Shown here piece by piece: positions 35,641 to 47,810 of a DNA stretch of 64,000 nucleotides. The position numbers and the translations under genes were made by a program. Every line of letters begins with the position of its first letter. The stretch's first letter is position 1. Source of the stretch: Ehretia macrophylla (lineage: Eukaryota > Streptophyta > Magnoliopsida > Boraginales > Ehretiaceae); assembly GCA_037974665.1 (NCBI GenBank), contig CM075783.1, positions 41,739,712 through 41,803,711 on the forward strand, in the 5' to 3' direction. The notes beneath the pieces were generated by a model. It was not told the origin of the DNA and did no database searches. It worked only from the letters and a program-made list of their open reading frames with translations.

Positions 35641-35825
35641 ATTCTTCTAACAGGTTCGTTCTATCTCATGATCAAAAGGCAATAAATTACTACCTCCTGA
35701 CTTTCGCATGCATGTAAAGGAATATTTTTTTGAAACACACATAACGGAAATAAGATAACAACTCAAAATTAAATAAAATCCAAATTAAAATCAAAGCTAT
35801 TTGGTATCGATATTAATAATTGCAC

Positions 35826-38255
35826 TGTGAAACCCCACTTTTTTGCTTATTTCGTTTTACGTGCTATACCTCGTTTTGCGTGCATATGATCTGTTTACAT
35901 GCTATAGGACCTAGAAGGTTATAATTTTGATGTCAATACTCCTAATACGTGCTAAATGTGCATTCATGAAATTTTCATAAAAAACGGAGTCAGAAATTTT
36001 ATCGTCGATTTTTAGTGAATAGTATTTTCGAAACACGTCTGCTAAAATTTTGAAACTGGTCTTTTTAACCCTTCTAGACCTAGTCAACGGACTTTAATAG
36101 ACCTGTGTTTGATGAAAACGGTTTTAAAATCGGCTTAAGAATTTATTAGAGTTTTTACACCGACTTTTGCGAAAATCGAGTTTTAAGCCGACTTGGGTGA
36201 AATTGTTGGATTGTAAAACTTCTTGTCACCTAAAAATAATCCACTTGAGATATCTTGGGGGTTGCATAATTATTTTGAATTTTGGTAATCAAGAAAATGC
36301 ATTTAAAGTCATTAAAACAAAAAAATACTAACTTAAACTACTTTGACTTTGCATTTTTTTTAATTGACTAAGCTTTTAATTATATATTGTCATCAACACA
36401 CACTCAACTAAGCACAAAACACACACCACAAACACACACAAGGCCGAGAGAAAGAAGAGAGAAAAAGAAAGAGAAAAACTCAACCTTTTCAATCAATTTT
36501 TCAAAGAAAAACTTGGTTTTTGTCCATAGACCTTCGCACCGACTTGGATTCTGCTTGTTGGGCACGCATAGCACGCATTCCTAGGCTTATATCGCATCAA
36601 AGGTGAGAGAAAAATTCTAGATCTCAAAATGTCATTTTTATACTTTTGCTCATAAATAAAAATTTAACCATTAGAATTGAAATCTGATGATAGATTATTG
36701 CTCCTTGCATGCTAGGGATCGTTATATACTAATACTACGAATTTCTGTCAGATGTAGCATAATTTTTATTTTTCGGGTATTTAATTTTGATTAAAATGTT
36801 CAAAGTTGAATTAAATGAGTTGTGTTGATCGAAATCGATTGCCGTCGATTTCTAAATACTTGATAATTACGTGATAGCGCTGTTGTAATGCCGAATTTTC
36901 GATTACATTGTTCGTGTGAAAATCCAGAAAATCCAGCCATGACATCCTAGGGTTTTAGGGTTATCGGGCATGATTTGGAGGTGTTATCGTGGATTTTCGA
37001 GAGGGCTAATGTAGTAGGTTGAATGGGTGAGTGATAGGAACTGATTTGGCAATGTTTGGATTAGTAGATTGTAAGTTATGAATTTTAGAAGTTTAGGTTG
37101 TCATTCTTTAATTTCTTAAACGATGCCTTTAGATGATTGGGTTGTGTTCGAGTGTTGAATGGTGAGTTGTTGATGAGTAAATTAGGGTTTAATTGTGTAT
37201 ATTATGCATGTCCGGTTAGATGGCCTACTTTGTCATCTAACTTCGTTGTTTGTTGTTTAATTTAATATTGAAGTTATATTGATGTTATTGATTGATTATT
37301 ATTGAGTTCAGGAATCGGGCACTTTCGTTGCTGATCTCCCAATTGATTGATGATTGATGATTATGGAGTCTTGGTATGTGTGTGCCACCTCTCGGGCAGC
37401 GTCGGGCTGTCGGGTTGATAACAGCATGACTGCCATAGGCTACCCCCAGCTCGCATGACGGAGGTGTCATGGAGGGAGGGGCTAGTGAGGTACCTCGGGT
37501 GCGTGAGTAATAGGGAGTTATAAGAAGAACGGTTGAGATCGTGATGGCGTTTGGAGCTACACCAAATAGAGTATCCTTTATTGATTGGTTATATAGTTAT
37601 GTGATGATAATGTTATTATTGTTGTTGTGTGTTTACTTGCTCAAAGGACTAAATCCAAGGAGCATAGTGAATACTGTCGAGATCTATCGGATCCTCACTG
37701 GGCTTATGTATATAAGCTCACTCTCTATTATTGCATGCTTACAGGTGTTGCAGAGCCGGATTACGGGTACGTGCCTCCTGAGGAGGAAAATGTGCCTTAC
37801 GTGGACGAGTCATATGTTCCTGAGTCTTATCCATGATTATATGTTGTTTAATGTCATGTATATTAGCTTAATAGACTTTTATATGCTTTATGGATCTTAT
37901 TGTAATAGATGGTGAAAGATGATGATCCAAATGATATTAACTTAGTGGCTTTCTTTTGTTTATGGTTAAGTTGTAGATGGGTCTCAACTTATTTTTTAAA
38001 TGTATGATAAGGTTGAGGTATTGTATGTTATGTTGGAACGGAGGCAGATAACGAAGACTGATTATTGTATATTACGGTTATGTTGTGTTTTGTTATGCTG
38101 TTGAGGAGTTGTTGTTTGTATGGTTATAGAATTGGATGTTTAATGTTATTAATGAGGTTGGTTTAGAACCTCGGAAATCTATTTACTGTCGTTACGCTGC
38201 TGAAATTCCGTTGCGTCCTGACTGATTGTAGGTGGGGTCGAGTTGGGGCGTGACA
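35826..38255 (+). repeat. Element D, 5' LTR
   Basis: 2,430 bp. Near the middle lies a promoter-like layout: TATATATT (about 36379-36386), then a CA-rich and GA-rich leader, donor-like AAAGGTGAGA (36599-36608) and acceptor-like TGCTTACAGGTG (37736-37747). It also holds the CCTACTTTGT block (about 37222-37231). Confidence 0.92.
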
Positions 38256-38261
38256 TTTAAG

Positions 38262-41200
38262 TGGTATCATAGCGAATGTTAGTTGTCAGCCGGGGTATTC
38301 TCGGAATGTGGGTAATGGTCTTAGCATGAAATATGTGTGAAAAGAAAGAAAAGTGAATTAGGTATTGATATGACTAAATGATTAAGTGATTATGTGATTT
38401 AAGTGCTTATGTGATTATGTGATCAATTTGCTTGTGTGATTGAAACTTATGTGATCTATGTGTTTTATATGAGTTTGTTGTTTATGTGTTAAAAGTTGTA
38501 TATAACATGTTTACGTGCTATAACCTGTGCTAACTCTTTGATTAGTACGATGGTCGGTAGACCGAGGACTCGTGGTAGGCCCGAGATTGTAGATGAGGTT
38601 CCTGGTAATGTGGCACAGGGCAGTGATAGGGGTGATGTCAGGTTAGGGTCAGCAATGGATCGGATTGCAGATTTGATGGCTGGGCAGGCCCAGTTGTTAG
38701 CAGGTCAGGCTGTTCAGACTCAGGCGTTGTAGGCTCAGATACAGAACGTACAGGGAGGTAATCACGGTCGAGGTACTATGAAGGAGTTTCTGGGGTACTA
38801 TCCTCCTAGATTTCAGGGAGAGCCTAATGATAGGAAGGCCGAGTCGTGGATTAGTAAGTTAGAGAAAATTTTTGATTCTCTCGGGTACACTGATGAGAGG
38901 AAGGTGACTTGTGCTGTCTACTTGCTTGATGATGAGGCAGAGGAATGGTGGCGCATTGTGAGAGCCAGTTGGGAGACCCGGGGTGTTCCCTATGTTTGGG
39001 ATACCTTTCTGACTGCTTTTAGGGATAAGTATGTCCCAAGGGTTGCACGGGAGAGGAGAGAGGCTGAGTTCTTGTCCTTGGTGTAGGGGGATTCTACTGT
39101 GGCTCAGTATGAGGCTACATTCACTAGGTTGTCCCGGTATGCACCGGAGTTTGTAGCTGTGGAGGAGGGGGAGACCCGTAGATTTATGTTGGGATTGAGG
39201 CCCGAGATTCAGGATGTAATGGCTCTGAATCGCTATGATATCTTCACTGAGGCTTTTGATGCAGCTTCTAGGTTAGAGAAGAGGAAAGGGGATCAGATTG
39301 TCTCCAGTCAGCCTAGTAAGGGGCCGTATCAGCCACAGGGCCAACAGGTTATATATAGGCCTCCAGTACAGTAGGTTGTCTACAGGCCACCAGCCCAGCA
39401 GGGTTCTTATAGGCCACAGGGTCAGCAGAGTTACTATCGGCCTCAGTTTCAGTAGAGGCCATATCAGGTTCAGACTCAGTATAGGCCGACCCAGTCTCAG
39501 AGTCAGTACAGGCCTAGTGTGGTGAGACCTCAGCAACAGGCTGTATCAGCTACTTCATCAGCTTCTGGTTCTTCTAGGGGCAGTGTTAGTGCCACATCAT
39601 CGCAGTGTAATTACTGCAAGCGCCCAGGGCATGTGGAGTTCGACTGCAGGGTAAAGGCAGGGACATGTTTGGGTTGTGGTAGCATCGAGCATAGGGCGAA
39701 GGATTGCCCTAGATATGAGAGGACTGAGGGTCGGGCAGCGACTCAGGGTTACCAGGGTAGGCCTACAGGTAGTGTACCACAGCAGCAGCGGGTTCAGGCT
39801 CGGGCTTACGCAGTTGATATGGAGGAGATGCCTGAGGAGACTGCAGTTGTGGAAGGTAACTTCCTTATACTTGATCAACTTGTTAAAGTGTTGATTGATT
39901 CTGGTGCTACGCATTCTTTCATTACTCCTGCTTATGTGCAACGTGTTAAATTGCAACCTGAAAGATTGCCTTATGTGGTTGAGATTAGTACCTCTTTGAC
40001 TGATAAGGATATTACTGGCTTAGTATGTAAGGATTGTATAATACATGTTAAGGGCATAATTTTCCTTCGGACCTTATTTTATTTCCTATCCGGGGGTATG
40101 ATGTTATTCTGGGTATGGATTGGCTTTCTAAGTATGATGCCCAGTTGAACTGTAGAACCAAGGTAGTACAGTTTCGTTTGCCAGATCAGCCAGTAGTAGA
40201 AGTAGCGGGTAACCGGGGTGCTAAGACGAGTTTTGTTATCTCAGCAACTAAAGCCGTTAAGTTGGTGAGTAAGGGGTGTTCGGGTTATCTAGCTTATTTG
40301 ATCAACAAGCCATCTGATAAGCTACAGCTAGAGGAAGTCCTTATTATCCGGGAATATCCTAATGTATTTCCTGAGGAGTTGCCAGGATTGCCGCCAGAGA
40401 GGGATATAGAGTTTGTGATTAATCTTGTTCCCGGTACTCAACCTATTTCTAAATCGGCGTACCGGATGGCACCAGCTGAGTTGAAGGAGTTGAAGACTCA
40501 GTTACAGGAGTTATTGAAGAAAGGATTCATTCAGCAGAGTTCTTCACCTTGGGGAGCTCCTGTTTTATTTGTGAAGAAGAAGGATGGTACTTTGAGATTG
40601 TGTATTGATTACCGTGGTTTGAATCAGGTGACCATCAAGAATAAATATCCTTTGCCACTGATTGATGAGTTGTTTGATCAACTTCAGGGAGCCAAAGTCT
40701 ATTCTAAATTTGATTTGAGGCAGGGGTATTATCAGCTTCGGATTCGCACGGACGATGTTCCGAAGTCTGCCTTCAGGACTCGGTACAGGCATTATGAGTT
40801 TGTTGTTATGCCCTTTGGTTTGGCCAATGCACCGGCAGCATTCATGGATCTTATGCATCAAGTCTTTCCGCCGCACTTGGACCAGTTCATGGTGATTTTT
40901 ATTGATGATATCTTGGTCTATTCTAAATATGAATCGGAGCACGAGCAACATCTACGGCTTGTATTAGAGAAGTTACAGGAGCATCAGTTGTTTGCCAAGT
41001 TCAGCAAATGTGAATTTTGGCTGCAACGGATTTCTTTTCTTGGCCATGTTATTACACAGAGTGGTATTTCCGTAGATCCCACTAAGATTGAATCGGTGAT
41101 GTCTTGGAAGCGGCCAGAGAGTGTTTCTGATGTCCGTAGTTTTCTTGGCTTGGCGGGTTATTACCGTAGGTTTGTCAAGGACTTCTCAAAGATTGCGGGG

Positions 41201-43272
41201 CCACTATCTAAGTTGACTCAGAAACGGACTATCTTTAATTGGGACGAGAAGTGTGAGAGTGGATTTCAGGAGTTGAAAAAGAGGTTAACTACCGCTCCAG
41301 TACTTGCTCTACCAGAGGGGACCGATAATATGGTCATTTACAGCGATGCATCCAAGGAGGGCTTGGGATGTGTTCTTATGCAGGATGGCCGAGTTATTGC
41401 CTATGCTTCTCGAAAGTTGAAGCCTTATGAAGAAAATTATCCGACTCATGATCTTGAGTTGGCAGCAGTTGTCTTTGCACTCAAGAAGTGGCGTAATTAT
41501 CTGTGGGGAAGTAAGTTTGAAATTTTCACTGATCATAAGAGTCTGAAGTACTTGTTCTCACAGAAGGAGTTGAATATGCGCCAGCGGAGGTGGATGGAGC
41601 TTCTTGGAGATTATAATTGTTCTATCAATTATCTGCCTGGAAAGGCAAATGTTGTAGCAGATGCACTCAGCCGGAAGGCTAATATTTCTTGTTTGGCTGT
41701 CAAGAAGTGGGAGGTTCTTGAGGAGTTTAGTTATTGGAGACCAGAGTTGACTCAGGTTGGGGTGATGTGTTCACATCTCCGTATTCAGCCTTTATTATTG
41801 TCTCAGATCAGGGAAGCTCAGCAACTTGATGTTAAACTTCAGAAGATCAAGGATCAGATCACGGGTGATCAGTCTGACTTCAAACTGCATGAGGACGGTA
41901 TTCTTCGGTTTCGGAACAGGGTTTGTGTTCCTGATGAACCGGGCTTGAGGCGAGGTATTCTGGAGGAAGCTCATAATTCTAAATATACTATTCATCCCGG
42001 TGGAACCAAGATGTATCGGGATTTGAAGCAACATTACTGGTGGAACAACATGAAGAGGGAGGTTGCTCAGTTTGTATCTAGATGTTTGACTTGTCAGAGG
42101 GTGAAAGCCGAGCATCAACGACCTGCAGGTTTGCTTCAGCCGTTGGCTATACCAGAGTGGAAATGGGAGCATATTACGATGGACTTCGTCACTGGGTTGC
42201 CTAGATCACCGAGGGGTAATGATGCAGTTTGGGTTGTCGTGGATCGTTTGACGAAGACAGCTCATTTTATTGCCATGAAGATGGGAGATGAGGTTACAAA
42301 GTTGGCGGACCTCTATCTGGATCAGATTGTTAGACGTCACGGTATTCCATCTATTATTGTCTCAGATCGAGATCCTCGTTTTACTTCTCGTTTGTGGGAG
42401 AAACTTCAGGAGACCTTGGGTACTCAGTTGAACTTCAGTACTGCGTATCATCACAGACCGACGGTCAGTTTGAGCGGACTATTCAGATTCTGGAAGATAT
42501 GCTTAGGGCTTGTGTTCTGGACTTCGGGAAGAACTGGGAGAAACATCTACCACTTGCCGAGTTTGCCTATAACAATAGTTATCAAGCTACTATTGGAATG
42601 GCGCCTTTCGCAGCTCTTTACGGTCGTAAGTGCCGTTCACCTTTATATTGGGACGAGGTAGGAGAGATGAAGACTGTTGATCCCACTATTATGCCAGAAC
42701 TTCTTGAGAAGATTGAGAATGTTCAGTTGATCAGGTAGAGAATGCTTACGGCGCAGAGTAGATTCAAGAGTTATGCTGATAAGCGTCGTCGAGACTTAGA
42801 GTTTGCAGTCGGAGATCGGGTTTTCTTGAGATTGTCTCCTCGAAAGGGGTTTGCTCGTTATGGTAAAGGTGGTAAGCTGAGTCCGAGATTTGTTGGGCCG
42901 TTTGAGATTACTGGCAAGGTTGGTAAGTTGGCATATCGGTTGGCTTTACCGGAGAACTTCTCTAATGTCCACGATGTATTTCATGTGTCTAATTTGCGGA
43001 AATATAATCCGGATCCTTCTCATATTCTTGAGCCAGAGCCGTTACAGCTTCGAGAGAATTTGACTTATGACGAGCGTCCGATTCGTATTCTAGATCAGAT
43101 GGACCGAGAGTTGAGGTCGAAGAGGATTCCGATGGTTAAGGTGTTGTGGAAGCATCACGGCATTGAGGAAGCTACGTGGGAGAGACGAGATCAGATGCAG
43201 CAGCAATACCCAGATCTATTCCGTACATCAAGTAAGAATTTCGAGGATGAAATTTCTATAAGGAGGGGAGAA
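38262..43272 (+). pseudogene. Element D gag-pol region (fossil)
   Basis: Parts in order. Gag at about 38550-39520 (EAEEWWRIV, FRDKYVPRVARE, LSRYAPEF) is followed by a Gln/Pro-rich stretch. Two CCHC knuckles lie at about 39600-39710 (CNYCKRPGHVEFDC and CLGCGSIEHRAKDC). Aspartic protease is at about 39850-40000 (VLIDSGATHSF), reverse transcriptase at about 40370-41200 (FIDDILVY near 40897) and RNase H at about 41330-41680 ([11 protein letters not shown]). Integrase runs from about 41980 to 43220, with the HHCC zinc region, the catalytic core ([10 protein letters not shown]) and a chromodomain-type tail. The reverse transcriptase and protease signature residues are intact. About six breaks lie across the region. 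The nearest relative in the window is element C. Confidence 0.92.
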
Positions 43273-45705
43273 TGTGAAACCCCACTTTCTTGCTTATCTC
43301 GTTTTACGTGCTATATCTCGTTTTGCATGCATATGATCTGTTTATGTGCTATAGGACCTAGAAAGTTATAATTTTGATGTCAATACCCCTAATACGCGCT
43401 AAATGTGCATTCATGTAATTTTCATAAAAAATGGAGTCAGAAATTTTATTGTCGATTTTTAGTGAATAGTATTTTCGAAACACGTCCGCTAAAATTTTGA
43501 AACTGGTCTTTTTAACCCTTCTAGACCTACTCAACGGACTTTAATAGATCTGTGTTTGATGAAAAAGGTTTTAAAATTGGCTTAAGAATTTATTAGGGTT
43601 TTTACACCGACTTTTGCGAAAATTGAGTTTTAAGCCGACTCGGGTGAAATTGTTGGATTGTAAAACTTCTTGTCACCTAAAAATAATCCACTTGAGATAT
43701 CTTGGGGGTTGAATAATTGTTTTGAACTTTGGTAATCAAGAAAATGCATTTAAAGTCATTAAAACACAAAAATACTAACTTAAACTACTTTGACTTTGCA
43801 TTTTTTTTAATTGACTAAGCTTTTAATTATATATTGTCATCAACACACACTCACACAAGCACAAAACACACACCACAAACACACACAAGGCCGAGAGAAA
43901 GAAGAGAGAAAAAGAAAGAGAAAAACTCAAGCTTTTCAAAGAAAAACACAATTTTTGTCCGTAGAACTTCGCACCGACTTGGATTCTGCTTGTTAGGCAC
44001 GCATAGCACGCATTCCTAGGCTTATATCGCATCAAAGGTGAGAGAAAAATTCTAGATCTCAAAATGTCATTTTTATGTTTTTGCTCATAAATGAAAATTT
44101 AACTGTTAGAATTGAAATCTGATGATAGATTATTGCTCCTTGCATTGTAGGGATCGTTATATACTAATACTACGAATTTCTGTGGGATGTAGCATAATTT
44201 TTATTTTCGGGGTATTTAATTTTGATTAAAATGTTCAAAGTTGAATTAAATGAGTTGTGTTGATCGAAATCGATTGCCGTCGATTTCTAAATACTTGATA
44301 ATTACGTGTTAGCGCTATTGTAATGCCGAATTTTCAATTACATTGTTTGTGTGAAAATCCGGAAAATCCAGCCATGACATCCTAGGGTTTTAGGGTTATC
44401 GGGCATGATTTGGAGGTGTTATGGTGGATTTCCGAGAGGGCTAATGTAGTAGGTTGAATGGGTGAGTGATAGGAACTGATTTGGCAATGTTTGGATTAGT
44501 AGATTGTAAGTTATGAATTTTAGAAGTTTAGGTGGGCATTCTTTAATTTGTTGAACGATGCCTTTAGATGATTGGATTGTGTTCGAGTGTTGAATGGTGA
44601 GTTGTTGATGAGTAAATTAGGGTTTAGTTGTGTATATTATGCATGTCCGGTTAGATGGCCTACTTTGTCATCTAATTTCGTTGTTTGTTGTTTAATTTAA
44701 TATTGATGTTATATTGATGTTATTGATTGATTATTATTGAGTTCGGGAATCGGGCACTTTCGTTGCTGATCTCCCAATTGATTGATTGATGATTGATTGA
44801 TGATTGATGATTATGGAGTCTTGGTATGTGTGTGCCACCTCTCGGGCAGCGTTGGGCTGTCGAGTTGATAACGGCATGACTGCCATTGGCTACCCCCAGC
44901 TCGCATGACGGAGGTGTCATGGAGGGAGGGGCTAGTGAGGTACCTCGGGTGCGTGAGTAATGGGGAGTTATAAGAAGAACGGTTGAGATAGTGATGGCGT
45001 TTGGAGCTACACCAAATAGAGTATCCTTTATTGATTGGTTATATAGTTATGTGATGATAATGTTATTATTGTTGTTGTGTGTTTACTTGCTCAAAGGACT
45101 AAATCCAAGAAGCATAGTGAATACTGTCGAGATCTATCGGATCCTCACTGGGCTTACGTATATAAGCTCACTCTCTATTATTGCATGCTTACAGGTGTTG
45201 CAGAGCCGAATTACGGGTACGTGCCTCCTGAGGAGGAAAATGTGCCTTACGTGGACGAGTCATATGTTCTTGAGTCTTATCCATGATTATATGTTGTTTA
45301 ATGTCATGTATATTAGGTTAATGGACTTTTATATGCTTTGTGGATCTTATTGTGATAGATGATGAAAGATGATGGTCCAAATGATGTTAACTTAGTGGCT
45401 TTCTTTTGTTTATGGTTAAGTTGTAGATGTGTCTCAACTTATTTTTGAAACGTATGATAAGGTTGAGGTATTGTATGTTATGTTGGAACGGAGGCAGATA
45501 ACGAAGACTGATTATTGGATATTACGGTTATGTTGTGTTTTATTATGCTGTTGAGGAGTTGTGGTTTGTATGGTTATAGAATTGGATGTTTAATGTTATT
45601 AATGAGGTTGGTTTAGAACCTCAGAAATCTATTTACTGTCGTTATGCTGCCGAAATTCCGTTGCGTCCTGACTGATTGTAGGTGGGGTCGAGTTGGGGCG
45701 TGACA
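43273..45705 (+). repeat. Element D, 3' LTR
   Basis: 2,433 bp, opening directly after the polypurine tract. A GATT-type microsatellite near 44777-44810 differs in length from the 5' LTR. Confidence 0.92.
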
Positions 45706-45714
45706 TGCACAGTA

Positions 45715-45730
45715 CCCGGCAACGGCGCCA
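45715..45730 (-). other. Primer-binding site of element A copy B (tRNA-Asp type)
   Basis: It reads TGGCGCCGTTGCCGGG on the minus strand, identical to copy A. Element D ends only ten bases away (45705), so D landed beside the primer site of A. Confidence 0.9.
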
Positions 45731-45736
45731 AAAACC

Positions 45737-46964
45737 TGTTGTGTGATTTACAACGCAAATGCACGTATCGCAACAAGTAATAAAGTGATAAATAAAGATC
45801 GTTCCCACGAGGACTGTAATTACTAACTACCGAAATTAGTTTAGCTTTAACTTTATTCGGACAATCAAATATAAGAGATTGTGAGTAATAACTAATAACT
45901 AAAGTACTTTTAGAATTAACAACTAAAGCGAATACGAAATTAATAAAGAGGATAAATCAAGAATTAAAATGCTCTAGGGGTTCCGATTTCACCAAGATTA
46001 ATCATATTTGAAACTACTGATTTAAATCAATTGACGTCTATTCTCTACGTTGCCAACAATTTCGCTAAGGTAGATATTAATCTTTCTCAAGCATCAATAA
46101 CCTATCCCAATAAGCAAGCTAACTACATCTCTGTGATAATTGTGAACTTATGGAATGCATTAAGCCCTAGAAATTCAAATGCTGCACGAGATCTCATAAC
46201 TATCTCTAGCTTATGACGATTTAATTGTATTTTATACGTGGTCTAATTAAGTTATCACTTCTCAGTCTCAAACTAAATCACGACTCATGTAATTGTTGAT
46301 CAGGCAACCACAAGCATTAAACTCAGCATAAAATACTCAACACAAATATGGAATAGTTCATCAATTAATTCAAATCAAAAGCATCAAATATTCAAAATCC
46401 AGCTATATTGTAGCCCTAGAAAAATAATCTAGAACATCATAATGAAATTAAATAAAATCTCAATTGTAACGTAGAACATGATAAGAGAGATAGATAAAAC
46501 TAGGATTTGGAGAAGAATTGGGGCAGAAGTCCGTCTCCGGATCGTTCATCCGTCTTCAACTCGCGAGTCCTCTCTTTATTTTCTTCTCTACAGCGTTTCT
46601 TGCTCCCTCTTGATGGTTGCCTCCCCAAAAAGCTTTCCTTCTCACGTTCTTTTCATTCTTTTTAATATAGGGTTTCTTCTTTTTGTGCCTTTTTACAAAA
46701 TTGCCCTTAAAAATCTTGCGACACTGCGCCGCGGTGCTATGACTGCGCTACTTCTATTTGTTCTTCAATTTCTCCACAAATTACATGAAAGTCAATCCTT
46801 TGCAATTTTTCTTCATCCTTGCCTCAAAATTTAGCTCGTCGCTTGGAAATTACATGCAGCTCAAATCAAATGCAAAACGAATCAAATTGCTCATAAATTA
46901 CTCAAGAATTAACCAAATTTAAGTGAAAAGGTGCTGAAATCATATATCAATAATACACCCAACA
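45737..46964 (-). repeat. Element A copy B, 5' LTR (minus-strand sense)
   Basis: 1,228 bp, near-identical to 6979-8207 over its first 200 bp. It ends in CAACA, followed by GTTCG (46965-46969). Confidence 0.9.
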
Positions 46965-46969
46965 GTTCG

Positions 46970-47810
46970 TGACTCATGGTTCGTGATCGGACATAAGAGA
47001 ATTCTGGAGTGTTGGGGTTAAAAGTATCGTATCCTTTGATATGTATGATTATTTGTTATTTCAGTTGTACTTTACTTGTTGTTATTGCTTAATTGTTATA
47101 ATTATCGCATTGCACGCCCGGGGTAGACTTTATCCCTCAATGAGCAATAGTGGTTGCTCATACCTCGCTAACCTGTTTCAGGAGGTGCTGAGGTTGAACC
47201 CCAGCTTGATTTAGTTGAGGGTGGGGACCAAGAGGTACAGGCGGAACAGTTACCATAGTTGATATGTTCTTTGCTCTTGAGGTGGATGTGTTTCTGCTGT
47301 TATGTGGAGAATCTGCTAGTTGTTTATGTTATATTTTGGAGCCTTGAGCTCATGTATATATTGTTTAGTTGTAAGTTTGAATTTAATGTATGATAAGTAT
47401 CCATGGCATGTAATAACTAACATTCTTACTTTTAGTTTGCTGTATGCTTGTGTATTGGCCGTGGGGGTTGAAATGGTTGTCTTTAAATTCTAAGTATGCT
47501 TAAATGTTATCATGGAGTGGTATGATAAGCGATTTCTGTAAAGAAGTTATACTGGGAATACATGCTTGTATGTATTTATATTGTCTTGTGCTGTTTAAGG
47601 CTCGGATAGCCTTGAATTTGGGATTTCAATTAGAAATGTTGTTCTTTTTACTTCGTGATTTTATTTGAATGCTTACAGATTTTCGGAGTGTCCACGGTAC
47701 AGGGGAGAGTCTGTCTGTTTCCCCTAAAATTTTATGACTTAGGTTTTGGATCAGGTTATGTTTAGTGGATATATAAAGCTCCTGTTTCCGTGAGGGGATG
47801 GGGCGTTACA
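46970..47810 (+). repeat. Element B copy B, 5' LTR, right part
   Basis: Resumes the LTR after element A and ends GGGCGTTACA, just before the primer site TGGTATCAGAGC (47813-47824). It is homologous to 8213-9053. Confidence 0.9.

Larger units (their letters stand above)
35826..45705 (+). mobile_element. Element D: full-length Tekay/Del-like chromovirus, plus strand
   Basis: 9,880 bp between TGCAC target duplications (35821-35825 and 45706-45710). LTRs are 35826-38255 and 43273-45705 (2,430 and 2,433 bp, TGTGAAACC...GGGCGTGACA). The primer site (TGGTATCATAGC, 38262-38273) is of initiator-Met type with one base unlike C. The polypurine tract AGGAGGGGAGAA ends at 43272. All gag-pol parts are present in the Gypsy order. 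The integrase ends in a chromodomain-type tail (KVLWKHHGIEEATWE), which together with the long LTRs points to Tekay/Del. By eye the LTRs differ by about 2-3%, near 1 My. The coding region has about half a dozen breaks, so it is not active as read. Confidence 0.93.
29178..46964 (-). mobile_element. Element A, copy B: Athila-like element with element D inserted
   Basis: LTRs at 29178-30401 and 45737-46964; GTTCG target duplications at 29173-29177 and 46965-46969. It sits at the same site in B as copy A, with the same target duplication, so it is the duplicate of one insertion and not a second event. Its interior (30402-35825 and 45711-45736) has the same parts as copy A: gag, zinc knuckle, protease and an integrase tail, without reverse transcriptase. 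It has a few more breaks than copy A. Element D lies near its primer site, between TGCAC repeats. Confidence 0.9.

Noticed and set aside
36387-44019. Short frames starting MSSTHT with Thr/His runs in the D LTRs (36387-36584, 43834-44019)
   Set aside because: CA-rich leader microsatellite translated by chance.
44777-44815. GATT microsatellite in LTR D
   Set aside because: Ordinary short tandem repeat whose length differs between the two LTRs.
1036-46834. Recurring open frame opening MIREI(E/D)KTRIWRRIG in every LTR of element A
   Set aside because: It lies on the strand opposite to the element, in the LTR, and recurs only because the LTR is repeated.
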